Part shown: one piece after another, positions 9,998 to 19,315 of the stretch
Position numbering within the stretch: the first letter of the stretch is position 1
Layout: each line of letters starts with the position of its first letter
From: Endozoicomonas elysicola
GTDB lineage: Bacteria; Pseudomonadota; Gammaproteobacteria; Pseudomonadales; Endozoicomonadaceae
DNA length: 64,000 nucleotides
Direction: 5' to 3'
Assembly: GCF_000710775.1 (NCBI RefSeq)
Contig: NZ_JOJP01000001.1
Coordinates: 711,400 to 775,399, forward strand
Made by a program: the position numbers and the translations under genes
The notes under the pieces: model-generated
Databases searched by the model: none
What the model saw: only the letters and a program-made list of their open reading frames with translations
Told to the model about the DNA's origin: nothing

Positions 9998-12900
9998 CTA
10001 TTCAGCTGGTTGAGCTAGACGAGGTGAGAGATTAAAAATTTCAAATCCACACTGGTGGAAATCATCTGGATTTCCACCCCAACGCTTAGTTAGCTCTTCT
10101 ATCAATGCAGTCCTGATCTTTTTTGGGTCTTGACCATTCCTGTCTTTTATAAACTGTAATATGTCCTTTTCAGGCATTAAGTCATTGAGTGCAGTCCTTT
10201 CCATGAGCAGATAGTAGCCATCATCTTCAAATGGGGGCAGTTTAGAGATAGCTGGTAATCGTTTCGTCTCTGCTAGCTGCTCTTCTGAAACTTGATCTGT
10301 TTTGTATATAGCTTTTGCCAAGTTCTCTGCAATTGCCGGGTCTTTATTATCCGCATGTATTTCTCGTATTTCTGGGTTGTCGTGTGGAATATAAAGCGTT
10401 CTCATATCTCCACTGTCTCTGCGATTTAGAAGCCAGTGCGAGCTGTTAATACCGAGAAATATTCTAAAGTCGGCAGCTTGTTCCAGTGACGGCTCACCAG
10501 GTGAAGGCAGTGCGGCGTAAATCATATTGATGACTGTCGAATCACTGATGCCTTTCAAAGATCCATGTTCTGTTATGTGGACAGTGAGTGAAGCCTCCAA
10601 ACGTTCTGAGAATTGATCAATTACTTGTTGGTCAGATTCTGAGTTTGAAGTCGAGCCTTCAACGTATAAAATAAGCTGTGCTACATCATTACTGCCTTCA
10701 GTCTCTGGATTTGGAAGCATCTGATATCGTTGGATCGTTGTGTGAACTGGCGGTTGCATCCCGGTACGAGGTCCATTGGATTGCAGGCTGGATTTGCCAA
10801 GATGAAGAATGCTTTGGGCAGTTGGTTCATCAAATAGTTGTAACGTGTCTCTGCGCTCTTCAAGATCCTTTTGCGCTTGAGTCTTTGGCAGCCCTGAAAT
10901 ATCTGGCTGTACAGTTTCTTCTGGTGCTTTAGTCTTAACCTCAGAAAATTCCCTGTTATCTTGTGTCCGAAGATCATCTTCCTGTTCTTGTAATTTGGTC
11001 ATATCTACGTCGGTAAACAAGTCGTGGCCTTCTGTATTCCTTAGTTTGAGTTCGGCATCAAGGTCATCTTCTTCTGGTAAAGGGTCAGTACCTTTATCAG
11101 ATGGTGTCGTAGAGACGGTCTGTTTGGTTTGTTTTTGTTCGATAACAGCGTCAATATCATCATCTTCATTTAGGGGGATCGTATCTTTATCAGGAGTTAG
11201 CCCTGCAGATAGTGGGTTCGTAAGCGGCATTTGTTCCTGCTCTTTCTCTATTGCAGCGTCAAGGTCATCTTCCTCATCTATCAAGGGAGTACTAACTCCT
11301 TCGGTGGGACCTTGCTTTGACGATTTACTCTTATCGAATTGTGTAGGCTTCGAACTCTCTTCTTTAGTTACGAATCGTTCAGGTAGCTCAAGGCTTTTTA
11401 AAAACCTGCGGTTTTCGGGTAAATCTCTGAGTGCACTTCTGAACCCCAGAAGCGCTTGGTTATCTTCCTCGCTAGTTGGCGATCTCTTAAGCAGTGCTTC
11501 ATGAGGTAACTCACCGACCCTGAGTGCTGTTACAACGGGGTAAGCGGAGGGTTCTCTGGGGTCTTTGGTTTTGAGCTTTCTTTTTTTCCCAGTCCTGGTA
11601 TTCGCTATTAAGGAGGCGCTTTCTGCTAATTCGGTGTGCTCTTTGGATTGGCTATAGGCAGCAAAATCTCTTTCCAAGCCTGGGCCCTCTTCATCTAAGG
11701 GCCGATCATTGTAACTAAAGGCTTTTTTCTGGTACCTACTTAAGGCGCTCATTACTTCCATATTGGCTTGTTGTAAGCTGTCAGGTGTTATTTGCAACCC
11801 TTTATTGGGATACCACAGCACCATAACCTTGTTATGCCTGTTCTCGGAACTATATGGAGACTGGGTGTGGTTTTCAGCAAACACATGTATAAACGTCGTT
11901 CCCATAGAGCCTGTCTTGTCACAGAAACACTGACGAATGCATGCTGGGGCGATCTTTCTCAAATCAGCATCAGGCATCGCGCCTGTATCTTTAACTCTAT
12001 TAAGAAGTGTCGAATGAAGAGCCTGAAACTTGCTACCGTCTTCATCATCGAACATGCTGGTAAGCGCTTTTGGCAAGGCAAATCCAGAGTCGGCATCGCC
12101 ACTGATGATGGTCGCTGTCGCTTCCTGACTGTTGTCTCCCCGGGGAAGAAATAATGGTGCATCTGACCGCAAAGGTCTTATATTTTTAATACTGGGAAGT
12201 TCAAAAATATCAGGCTCTGATGTTAGTTCCTCTTCTGGTGTTGTATCCGGTTTTAAAATGGCTCTTGGGGTGGTTGCGCGCATTTCGGGTTGACTTGGCT
12301 TTGGGTTACTACCCGGAGAGTCAAACTTGATTACAAAATTGCCTGTTTCTGAGGCTTCAGAAGCTTTCCAGTCAGGTAAGGCAGCTGTTAGTTCATATCG
12401 TCTTGCTTTCTCTGGTGTATAATTAAGTGCTTCAGAATTAGGTGCCAGCTCTTTTAGTTCAGTGTAGGTTGAATTGATTTCTTCTTGAATTTCTTTGAGT
12501 GACTCATCTAGCTTTTTGCCATCTTTCCCAAATGCTTTTTCTAACTCGCCAGATTCTTCTGTTTCACCAGGTTTGCCAACCAGTAATTCCAGTTTTCCTA
12601 AAAGCTTGCCCAAACGCTTTCCACCAAGTTTTTCATCAGGTGGAAGAATGCTAATTTCTTCACCAGATCTTGAGATAAATGTAATAACAAAGCCGCAGTC
12701 TCTATCAAAATCTTTAGGGACTGCCATGAATTTTCGTATTGTTTCAAGCTGTTGAGAGACTTCTTTTCTCTCTTCTAGTTTGGCTTTAAGTTTGCAGTGC
12801 TCTTTATACTGCTTTTCAAGGCTATTAATCTCTGCTTTTTTGGAGCTGACGTTAGAAGCTGGTTCCGTGCTTCCAATATGCCTGCTTTTTAGTGGAGGGG

Positions 12901-13033
12901 CATCATCTTGAGAGCCTGCTCCTGTAGCTGTTTGCTGCCGAGTTTGGTCAGGTGCAGACTCTTCAGGTTTTTCATGAGTAACTGTTAATGGGGATGAAGA
13001 AGTTGTTTTATTAATCCCTGCTCCGTCTTGCAT
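9998..13033 (-). CDS. Orphan 1011-residue acidic-repeat protein, candidate secreted effector
   Basis: I do not recognise this family. The ATG at 13033 has a good AGGGAAAGG site upstream. There is no signal peptide or membrane segment. Visible parts: a Ser/Thr/Gln-rich N-terminus (1-65), predicted coiled coil at about 66-101, a Lys/Glu helix region (160-200), and a possibly globular part (about 290-480). A basic cluster KKRKLK at 483-488 resembles a nuclear localisation signal. Three imperfect acidic repeats with core DDLDAAI, DDIDAVI and DDLDAEL follow at about 583-664, with a decayed fourth near 685. A globular C-terminal part (about 750-1011) contains FLGINSSHW at 858-867 and QCGFE near 995, which weakly recall CE-clan cysteine proteases. 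The flanking genes are conserved core genes, so this looks like an insertion. Effector status is inference from composition and context. Confidence 0.8.
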   Translation of the reverse strand: MQDGAGINKTTSSSPLTVTHEKPEESAPDQTRQQTATGAGSQDDAPPLKSRHIGSTEPASNVSSKKAEINSLEKQYKEHCKLKAKLEERKEVSQQLETIRKFMAVPKDFDRDCGFVITFISRSGEEISILPPDEKLGGKRLGKLLGKLELLVGKPGETEESGELEKAFGKDGKKLDESLKEIQEEINSTYTELKELAPNSEALNYTPEKARRYELTAALPDWKASEASETGNFVIKFDSPGSNPKPSQPEMRATTPRAILKPDTTPEEELTSEPDIFELPSIKNIRPLRSDAPLFLPRGDNSQEATATIISGDADSGFALPKALTSMFDDEDGSKFQALHSTLLNRVKDTGAMPDADLRKIAPACIRQCFCDKTGSMGTTFIHVFAENHTQSPYSSENRHNKVMVLWYPNKGLQITPDSLQQANMEVMSALSRYQKKAFSYNDRPLDEEGPGLERDFAAYSQSKEHTELAESASLIANTRTGKKRKLKTKDPREPSAYPVVTALRVGELPHEALLKRSPTSEEDNQALLGFRSALRDLPENRRFLKSLELPERFVTKEESSKPTQFDKSKSSKQGPTEGVSTPLIDEEDDLDAAIEKEQEQMPLTNPLSAGLTPDKDTIPLNEDDDIDAVIEQKQTKQTVSTTPSDKGTDPLPEEDDLDAELKLRNTEGHDLFTDVDMTKLQEQEDDLRTQDNREFSEVKTKAPEETVQPDISGLPKTQAQKDLEERRDTLQLFDEPTAQSILHLGKSSLQSNGPRTGMQPPVHTTIQRYQMLPNPETEGSNDVAQLILYVEGSTSNSESDQQVIDQFSERLEASLTVHITEHGSLKGISDSTVINMIYAALPSPGEPSLEQAADFRIFLGINSSHWLLNRRDSGDMRTLYIPHDNPEIREIHADNKDPAIAENLAKAIYKTDQVSEEQLAETKRLPAISKLPPFEDDGYYLLMERTALNDLMPEKDILQFIKDRNGQDPKKIRTALIEELTKRWGGNPDDFHQCGFEIFNLSPRLAQPAE

Positions 13034-13249
13034 GTCCTTTCCCTGGTCAGGCTATCATCCTTTGAGTATAGCCAAACAGTGAGTTAGAGAGAGAAGCTAT
13101 AAGCATGACGAAGTGTTTTTTGCTGAATCGTAATATAATACGACGCTCCCTATTATGTATTCCTATATAAATCAGTGGCTTGCTTGTATTTGGTCGGTAG
13201 TTGTTATGCTGTCGCCAGTTTTTGATAAGCCCGGAACGGAATGTTGCTC

Positions 13250-14119
13250 ATGAGCAGAACTGATAACGCAGTACAGCGCTTTATATTTGAAAATACCGAT
13301 ATTCGTGGTGAAGTCGTTTCCCTCAACAACAGCTATCTTGATGCTTTGGAGGCTCACGAGTATCCAGAGGTTGTCCGACGCTTTTTAGGTGAGCTGGTGG
13401 CTTCAGCGGTGTTGTTGAGCTCTACGCTGAAGTTTGAGGGGCTTCTTACCCTTCAGGCCAGAGGCGATGGGCCACTATCTCTGCTGATGGTGGAGTGTAC
13501 AGACCAGAAGTCATTCCGTGCTGTTGCCCAGTTCAGGGATGATATCGTAGAAGCACCACTTCAAACGCTTTTAGGCAAGGCAAGTTTGTTGATCACTGTA
13601 GATCCTGTGAAAGGTAAGCGTTACCAAGGTATTGTTCCCCTGGAAAAGGAAACGCTGGCGGCAAGTCTTGAAGATTATTTTGCTCAGTCCGTTCAGTTGC
13701 AGACTCGCCTATGGCTGGCCTGTGATGGTCAGTCTAGCTCTGGTCTACTACTACAGGCACTGCCTGCAAGTGCTGAACTCTCTGCAGATGCGCGTTCTGA
13801 GTCCTGGAATCGCATGACTGCATTGGCAGAGACTGTTCAGAGTTCTGAGTTGTTGGATCTTGACCATGAAACACTGCTTGTCAGGCTGTTCCATGAAGAA
13901 ACGGTTCGTATTTTTGAAAAAGAGCCGGTCCGTTTTATTTGCACCTGTTCTCAGGAAAGAAGTGCAAAGATCATCAGCACACTTGACCGCAAAGAGGTCG
14001 AGTCGATTATTGAAGAAGATGGTCAAGTGGCCATGGACTGTCAGTTCTGCAATCACCAGTATGTTTTTGGTAAAGAGGATATAGACTCAATCTTTAACGA
14101 AAAGCCACAGATTCATTAA
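13250..14119 (+). CDS. hslO: Hsp33 redox-regulated chaperonin
   Basis: A 289-residue Hsp33. The N-terminal core begins with NAVQRFIFENTDIRGEVV, and the C-terminal redox zinc site carries the four cysteines as CTC and CQFC. Under oxidative stress the cysteines form disulfides, release zinc and expose a chaperone surface in the cytoplasm. The ATG at 13250 fits the family N-terminus. The ATG at 13241 (three residues longer) also has a GGAAC site and cannot be excluded. It precedes pckA on the same strand, as in pseudomonads, but a hairpin and 413 bp separate them. Confidence 0.95.
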   Translation: MSRTDNAVQRFIFENTDIRGEVVSLNNSYLDALEAHEYPEVVRRFLGELVASAVLLSSTLKFEGLLTLQARGDGPLSLLMVECTDQKSFRAVAQFRDDIVEAPLQTLLGKASLLITVDPVKGKRYQGIVPLEKETLAASLEDYFAQSVQLQTRLWLACDGQSSSGLLLQALPASAELSADARSESWNRMTALAETVQSSELLDLDHETLLVRLFHEETVRIFEKEPVRFICTCSQERSAKIISTLDRKEVESIIEEDGQVAMDCQFCNHQYVFGKEDIDSIFNEKPQIH

Positions 14120-14532
14120 GGTTTTTCTTAGCCCTCCATTTTCTGAATCAAGAGCCCGATAAGGCTCTTGATTAGATTCAGTCATTGTTTTCTTTTGTTT
14201 TTCGTTGTTTGTTTTTGTCTTTGCGGCTGGATTTTACCCGCCATTTATGAGTTCATTGCCTTGAGAATATCGATAAGAGTGTGACTTTGTGTTTTCCGTT
14301 AATGACCAATGATAAATTTGACTCGGGACAACACTTTTAATCTTACAAAGGTTTAACTTCTTTTATCAGACTCAGTTAACAACAGGGCGTGAAAAAGGGC
14401 TCCTATAACCTGAAATTTCAAGGTTATATTTAAATAATAGGTTCAATACCCTATCATAGCGCGCCACAAGAATTATCATAATCTAACAACATGAAACGTT
14501 AAGTTGAGCGTATTGCCTTAGGAGAACTTTGC
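14120..14532. other. Intergenic region hslO-pckA
   Basis: 413 bp without a credible gene. It starts with the hslO hairpin and then holds AT-rich sequence that should contain the pckA promoter. A TTGACT at 14318-14323 has a weak -10 candidate (TCTTAC) 17 bases later, too poor to call. The pckA ribosome site AGGAGA is at the right end. Confidence 0.6.
14145..14172 (+). terminator. Hairpin after hslO, probable terminator
   Basis: A perfect 11-bp stem, AATCAAGAGCC pairing with GGCTCTTGATT, with a 6-base loop, 25 bp after the hslO stop. The T-rich stretch begins only about 15 bases later, so termination efficiency is uncertain. Confidence 0.55.
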
Positions 14533-16146
14533 ATGGCCCATGTAAACGTAAAGGAAGCTCTGGCTGGAGTCGGAATCAAGGATGTCCTTGATGTAGTTTA
14601 CAACCCATCCTACGAAGTCCTGTTCGGGGAAGAAACCCGACCGGAGCTGGACGGCTATGAAAAAGGGGTTGTTACCGAAATGGGTGCTGTGTCGGTGGAT
14701 ACCGGTATTTTTACCGGGCGTTCTCCAAAGGATAAGTACATCGTTAAGGATGAAACGACTCGTGATACCATCTGGTGGTCGGATCAGGGTAAGAATGATA
14801 ACAAAGCCATTTCTGAAGGGGTCTGGGCAGATCTCAAATCACTGGTAACTAATCAGCTTTCTGGCAAGCGTCTGTTTGTTATTGATGGCTTCTGTGGTGC
14901 AAACCCCGAAACCCGCCTGAGCGTCCGCTTTGTGACTGAAGTAGCCTGGCAGGCTCACTTTGTTAAGAACATGTTTATTCGTCCAGGTGATGATGAGCTG
15001 GTGGGTTTTAAACCAGACTTCATTGTTATGAATGGGGCAAAATGCACCAATCCCAAGTGGCAGGAACACGGCCTTAACTCCGAGAACTTTGTGGCATTCA
15101 ACCTGACTGAGCGTATTCAGGTGATTGGTGGTACTTGGTATGGCGGCGAGATGAAGAAAGGAATGTTCTCAATCATGAACTACCTTCTGCCGCTGCGCGG
15201 TATTGCTTCTATGCACTGTTCGGCCAATGTGGGAGAGCAGGGTGATACCGCAATATTCTTTGGTTTGTCCGGTACCGGCAAAACGACACTGTCTGCAGAT
15301 CCCAAGCGTGCTCTTATCGGCGACGACGAGCATGGTTGGGATGATGATGGTGTCTTCAATTTTGAGGGTGGCTGTTACGCGAAGACGATTAACCTGAGAG
15401 AAGAGAATGAGCCGGAGATTTTCCACGCTATTCGCCGTGATGCCCTGCTGGAAAACGTGACGGTTGATGCTCAGGGAAAAATTGATTTTGACGATGGCTC
15501 AAAAACCGAGAATACCCGGGTTTCTTACCCTCTTTACCATATAGATAATATTGTTAAGCCTGTTTCCAAGGCTGGTCACGCCAAAAAAGTTATCTTCCTC
15601 ACCGCTGATGCTTTTGGGGTATTGCCACCGGTATCACGTTTGACGCCAGAACAAACCAAGTATCATTTCCTTTCCGGCTTTACTGCTAAGTTGGCCGGTA
15701 CAGAGCGCGGCATTACTGAGCCGACACCAACGTTCTCCTCCTGCTTTGGTGCTGCATTCCTGTCCTTGCATCCAACCAAATACGCAGAAGAGCTGGTTAA
15801 GAAAATGGAAGCTCACGGGGCCACCGCTTACCTGGTGAATACTGGCTGGAATGGTACTGGCAAGCGTATCTCCATCAAGGCAACCCGTGCGATCATTGAC
15901 GCCATTCTGGATGGCTCTATCGATAAAGCAGAAACCAAAACTCTGCCTTTCTTCGGATTGCATGTGCCGCAGAGTGTTGCTGGTGTTGATGACAGTATTC
16001 TGAACCCTCAGGATACCTATGAAGATCCAGCTGAATGGGAGCGTAAGGCTCATGATCTGGCCGATCGCTTCATTACCAACTTTGTTAAGTTTACTGATAA
16101 TGAAGAAGGTAAGGCTCTGATTGCGGCAGGTCCATCACTGAACTGA
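14533..16146 (+). CDS. pckA: Phosphoenolpyruvate carboxykinase (ATP)
   Basis: A 537-residue ATP-type PEPCK, the usual length. It converts oxaloacetate plus ATP to phosphoenolpyruvate, CO2 and ADP, the first step of gluconeogenesis. Signature parts are the substrate-binding [12 protein letters not shown], the kinase-1a P-loop [14 protein letters not shown], the metal-binding kinase-2 segment [20 protein letters not shown] and the [20 protein letters not shown] nucleotide region. The ATG is preceded by AGGAGA at ideal spacing. It appears monocistronic: hairpin upstream, strong terminator downstream. Confidence 0.98.
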   Translation: MAHVNVKEALAGVGIKDVLDVVYNPSYEVLFGEETRPELDGYEKGVVTEMGAVSVDTGIFTGRSPKDKYIVKDETTRDTIWWSDQGKNDNKAISEGVWADLKSLVTNQLSGKRLFVIDGFCGANPETRLSVRFVTEVAWQAHFVKNMFIRPGDDELVGFKPDFIVMNGAKCTNPKWQEHGLNSENFVAFNLTERIQVIGGTWYGGEMKKGMFSIMNYLLPLRGIASMHCSANVGEQGDTAIFFGLSGTGKTTLSADPKRALIGDDEHGWDDDGVFNFEGGCYAKTINLREENEPEIFHAIRRDALLENVTVDAQGKIDFDDGSKTENTRVSYPLYHIDNIVKPVSKAGHAKKVIFLTADAFGVLPPVSRLTPEQTKYHFLSGFTAKLAGTERGITEPTPTFSSCFGAAFLSLHPTKYAEELVKKMEAHGATAYLVNTGWNGTGKRISIKATRAIIDAILDGSIDKAETKTLPFFGLHVPQSVAGVDDSILNPQDTYEDPAEWERKAHDLADRFITNFVKFTDNEEGKALIAAGPSLN

Positions 16147-16191
16147 TTCGTATCCTGTTAAGAAAAGCTGCAGTAAATAATCACATTATGT

Positions 16192-16219
16192 AAGGGAAGC
16201 TTTGTCTTCCCTTTTTTAA
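16192..16219 (+). terminator. Intrinsic terminator of pckA
   Basis: AAGGGAAG pairs with CTTCCCTT (8 bp) around a 6-base loop and runs directly into a T-tract. Confidence 0.85.
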
Positions 16220-16648
16220 TATCTGATTTCTAGGTTCTGCTGACATAAGGCTCCTTTCTCAGCTCAAGCCAGAATGCTTCTGGTTAAGTGCAAGGACGCA
16301 GGAATACCTGTGTCTTTCAAGTTCTTGTAACGACGATAGAAGTATTCGGGCTTGAGTCCTATGGGCAGTGCGTGCCCCGCAGAGCTTGGAACCTTATGTC
16401 AACAGAGCCTGCCCTGGAGCAGCCATTTTCCAGTACTTTAAAGGTTTGGTTGCATACAAATGGATCAGTTTCGATATAATTCCCGGTTTTCTCTGGTCAT
16501 TGCAGTGTCTTTATGGCTTGATCTTTATGACTTGAGTGTGCAGGCCAGGATAGACATTAATTACTGTCTGGATACAGAAATCGTGCTGTTTCTGGGGTAT
16601 TGTCTGGAAACTATCCTATTGTTTTGATTCCCATGATGAGTGTGTTTT
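16220..16648. other. Intergenic region pckA-tex
   Basis: About 430 bp without a gene I can support. The one short open frame (16288-16479) has no family match or ribosome site. The region contains one copy of a 25-bp sequence (16386-16410) that recurs upstream of argH. The right part should hold the tex promoter. Confidence 0.5.
16386..16415. repeat. Short dispersed repeat, copy A
   Basis: A 25-base segment beginning TTGGAACC and ending ACAGAGCCT. It matches 40602-40626 with one mismatch, and the similarity then decays. It lies in the pckA-tex gap. Its function is unknown. Confidence 0.6.
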
Positions 16649-18991
16649 ATGCAGAGTATCTCCCAGCGCATAGCTGAAGAGTTGGGTGCCAGAGCTGAAC
16701 AGGTTGCCAGTGCTGTACAGCTGCTTGATGATGGTTCTACAGTTCCGTTTATTGCCCGTTATCGAAAAGAAATCACCGGAGGTCTGGACGATACTCAGCT
16801 GAGAACGCTGGAGGAGCGCCTCCGTTATCTGCGAGAGCTGGAAGAGCGCCGTGATACCATCCTGAAGAGTATTGCAGAGCAGGATAAGCTGACACCTGAA
16901 CTGGAAAAAGATATCCGCTCGGCTGACACGAAAACTCGCTTGGAAGACCTGTACCTTCCCTATAAACCAAAGCGTCGTACAAAGGCTCAGATTGCTCGTG
17001 AGGCTGGTCTGGAACCATTGGCAGACATGTTGTTCGATACGCCGGAAAAAGACCCTGAAGCGGAAGCAGCAGCCTTTGTGGATGCAGATAAAGGTGTAGA
17101 GGATGTAAAAGCGGCCCTGGAAGGTGCTCGCTATATCCTGATGGAGCGCTTCAGTGAAGACGCTGAATTACTGGGGCACCTGCGTGAGTTGCTTTGGAAT
17201 GAAGGCATACTGAGCAGTCGCGGTATTGAAGGAAAAGAAGAAGAAGGCGCGAAGTTCCGGGATTACTTTGAACATGACGAGCCTCTGAAAAGTGTTCCAT
17301 CTCATCGGGCGCTGGCCATCTTCCGTGGTCGGAATGAAGGCGTTTTGCAGGCCAGCATCCGCCTTGCCAATGAGCCTGAAGACCGTCGTGAAACTCACCC
17401 CTGTGAGAAGCTGGTCGCTGATTACTGGAAAGTTGAGCATAAAGGCCGTCCGGCTGATGACTGGCTGAAAGATGTGGTTCGCTGGACTTGGCGGGTAAAG
17501 CTGTTGTCTCAGCTGGAAACCGAGTTGATGACGCGTATTCGCGAAAACTCTGAAGACGAAGCAATCAGGGTTTTTGCCAAGAACCTGAAAGATCTTTTGC
17601 TGGCAGCTCCGGCAGGGCTCAGACCAACTCTTGGCCTGGATCCTGGCTTGAGAACCGGTGTTAAGGTTGCGGTGGTTGATGGCACTGGAAAGCTGGTAGA
17701 GCACACCACTATTTTCCCTCATGCTCCCCAGAAAAAGTGGAAAGAGTCTCTTGGTACTCTGGCTACGCTCTGCTTAACTCATCAGGTTGAGCTGGTCAGC
17801 ATTGGTAATGGTACGGCATCTCGTGAAACAGACCGACTGGTGGCTGAACTGATGCGCAGTTATCCCAAGCTTGGGTTGACGAAAATTGTCGTCAGTGAAG
17901 CGGGTGCATCCGTCTATTCTGCCTCTGAACTGGCTGCCCGTGAGTTTCCGGATCTGGATGTCACTATTCGTGGTGCGGTTTCCATTGCCCGTCGTCTGCA
18001 GGATCCGCTGGCTGAGTTGGTGAAAATCGAGCCAAAGTCGATTGGTGTTGGTCAGTATCAGCACGATGTTAGCCAGATCAACCTGTCCCGCTCTCTGGAG
18101 GCTGTGGTTGAGGACTGTGTAAACGCGGTAGGTGTTGATCTTAATACGGCTTCAAGTGCTTTGCTGGCTCGTGTATCCGGCCTGAATCGTACGCTGGCAG
18201 ATAATATTGTTTCTTACCGAAATGAGCATGGTGCTTTCAGAAGCCGTCAGGATCTGCAAAAGGTGACTCGCTTTGGCGCAAAAACATTTGAACAGGCTGC
18301 CGGTTTCCTGCGGGTCATGAATGGTGATAACCCCCTGGACAGCTCTGCGGTGCACCCTGAGGCGTATCCAGTGGTTGAGAAGATTGCCGGTCAGTCCAGC
18401 CGTGAGGTGCAGGCGCTGATTGGTGACTCTGGCTTTTTGAAGAGCCTGAATGCCGCCGACTTTACCGACGAAACCTTTGGTTTGCCAACCGTTACTGACA
18501 TCATCAGCGAGCTTGATAAACCCGGTCGTGACCCACGTCCGGATTTCAAAGCGGCTGAGTTCAAGGATGGTATTGAAGATATCCGCGACCTCAAACTGAA
18601 TATGGAGCTTGAAGGCGTTGTCACCAACGTTACCAACTTTGGTGCGTTTGTGGATGTTGGTGTGCATCAGGATGGTCTGGTACATATCTCTGCGTTGTCC
18701 GAAAACTTTGTGAAGGTTCCGAGCGAAGTGGTGAAAGCAGGAGATATTGTTAAGGTCAAAGTGATGGAAGTAGACGTTGCCCGTAAGCGAATTGGCCTCT
18801 CCATGCGCATGTCGGATAAGGCAGAAGAGCGTGCAGAAGCTCGTCAGCAACCCCGGCAGGCGCGCTCTGAAAAGCCTGCAGGTCGCAGCAAACCACAGAA
18901 AGCCAGTCAATCGGGTAATCGTGGTAAGAAGCAAGACTCTGGAGCTACTTTTGCTGACTTGTTTGCCAATGCAAAGCAGTTACGCAAGTAG
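16649..18991 (+). CDS. tex: Tex, S1-domain RNA-binding transcription accessory protein
   Basis: A 780-residue Tex protein. It has an N-terminal helical domain ([20 protein letters not shown]), a YqgF/RuvC-like fold ([19 protein letters not shown]), a helix-hairpin-helix region ([19 protein letters not shown]) and a C-terminal S1 domain at about residues 640-715 ([20 protein letters not shown]). A basic Arg/Lys/Gln tail of about 60 residues follows. Tex is a conserved nucleic-acid-binding factor linked to transcription and toxin or virulence gene expression in some bacteria. The ATG at 16649 fits the family start; a GTG at 16640 would add three residues. Confidence 0.96.
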   Translation: MQSISQRIAEELGARAEQVASAVQLLDDGSTVPFIARYRKEITGGLDDTQLRTLEERLRYLRELEERRDTILKSIAEQDKLTPELEKDIRSADTKTRLEDLYLPYKPKRRTKAQIAREAGLEPLADMLFDTPEKDPEAEAAAFVDADKGVEDVKAALEGARYILMERFSEDAELLGHLRELLWNEGILSSRGIEGKEEEGAKFRDYFEHDEPLKSVPSHRALAIFRGRNEGVLQASIRLANEPEDRRETHPCEKLVADYWKVEHKGRPADDWLKDVVRWTWRVKLLSQLETELMTRIRENSEDEAIRVFAKNLKDLLLAAPAGLRPTLGLDPGLRTGVKVAVVDGTGKLVEHTTIFPHAPQKKWKESLGTLATLCLTHQVELVSIGNGTASRETDRLVAELMRSYPKLGLTKIVVSEAGASVYSASELAAREFPDLDVTIRGAVSIARRLQDPLAELVKIEPKSIGVGQYQHDVSQINLSRSLEAVVEDCVNAVGVDLNTASSALLARVSGLNRTLADNIVSYRNEHGAFRSRQDLQKVTRFGAKTFEQAAGFLRVMNGDNPLDSSAVHPEAYPVVEKIAGQSSREVQALIGDSGFLKSLNAADFTDETFGLPTVTDIISELDKPGRDPRPDFKAAEFKDGIEDIRDLKLNMELEGVVTNVTNFGAFVDVGVHQDGLVHISALSENFVKVPSEVVKAGDIVKVKVMEVDVARKRIGLSMRMSDKAEERAEARQQPRQARSEKPAGRSKPQKASQSGNRGKKQDSGATFADLFANAKQLRK

Positions 18992-19055
18992 GGCTCTGAC
19001 CGATCGCGTTACTAATTATGTAATAAGGCTGTTAACGACGGTTGTTTGATGAGTA

Positions 19056-19094
19056 AAAAAAGCCAGACAGGACTTCATGTCTGGCTTTTTTTTA
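19056..19094 (+). terminator. Strong intrinsic terminator of tex
   Basis: A 15-bp stem (A-run plus GCCAGACA pairing with TGTCTGGC plus T-run) with an 8-base loop, ending in eight Ts. The symmetric A and T runs could also act on the opposite strand. Confidence 0.92.
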
Positions 19095-19315
19095 GGGGAT
19101 TTAGAAAATTCAGGCTGGTATCATACCGTTCGCTGTACGTGATCAGATGCTAAGCTGATTGCTATTTTATCAGGCTACTTATGGCTTTCTTATTTGTTTC
19201 CAGAGTAGAGAGCTTTTGCCGTGTTTTCATGGTCTTGGGCACAAACTGTTGCCTGCAATAACCGTGTTTATGAGCAGGCTTTTAGACCTGTACTAATTAC
19301 TATTGGATCTGTACC
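19095..19315. other. Upstream region of gshA
   Basis: From the tex terminator to the gshA start (324 bp from the tex stop) there is no gene. The sequence is AT-rich and presumably carries the gshA promoter, but no clear -35/-10 pair was identified. Confidence 0.5.

Noticed and set aside
14318-14346. Sigma-70 promoter candidate for pckA.
   Set aside because: The TTGACT is good, but the best -10 at 17-base spacing (TCTTAC) is too far from consensus to call.
16288-16479. A 63-codon plus-strand frame in the pckA-tex gap.
   Set aside because: No ribosome site, and it is partly built from the 25-bp repeat, which is in non-coding context at its second location.
18152-18934. A 260-residue minus-strand frame inside tex.
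   Set aside because: Antisense shadow of the conserved tex reading frame, with no supporting start signal.
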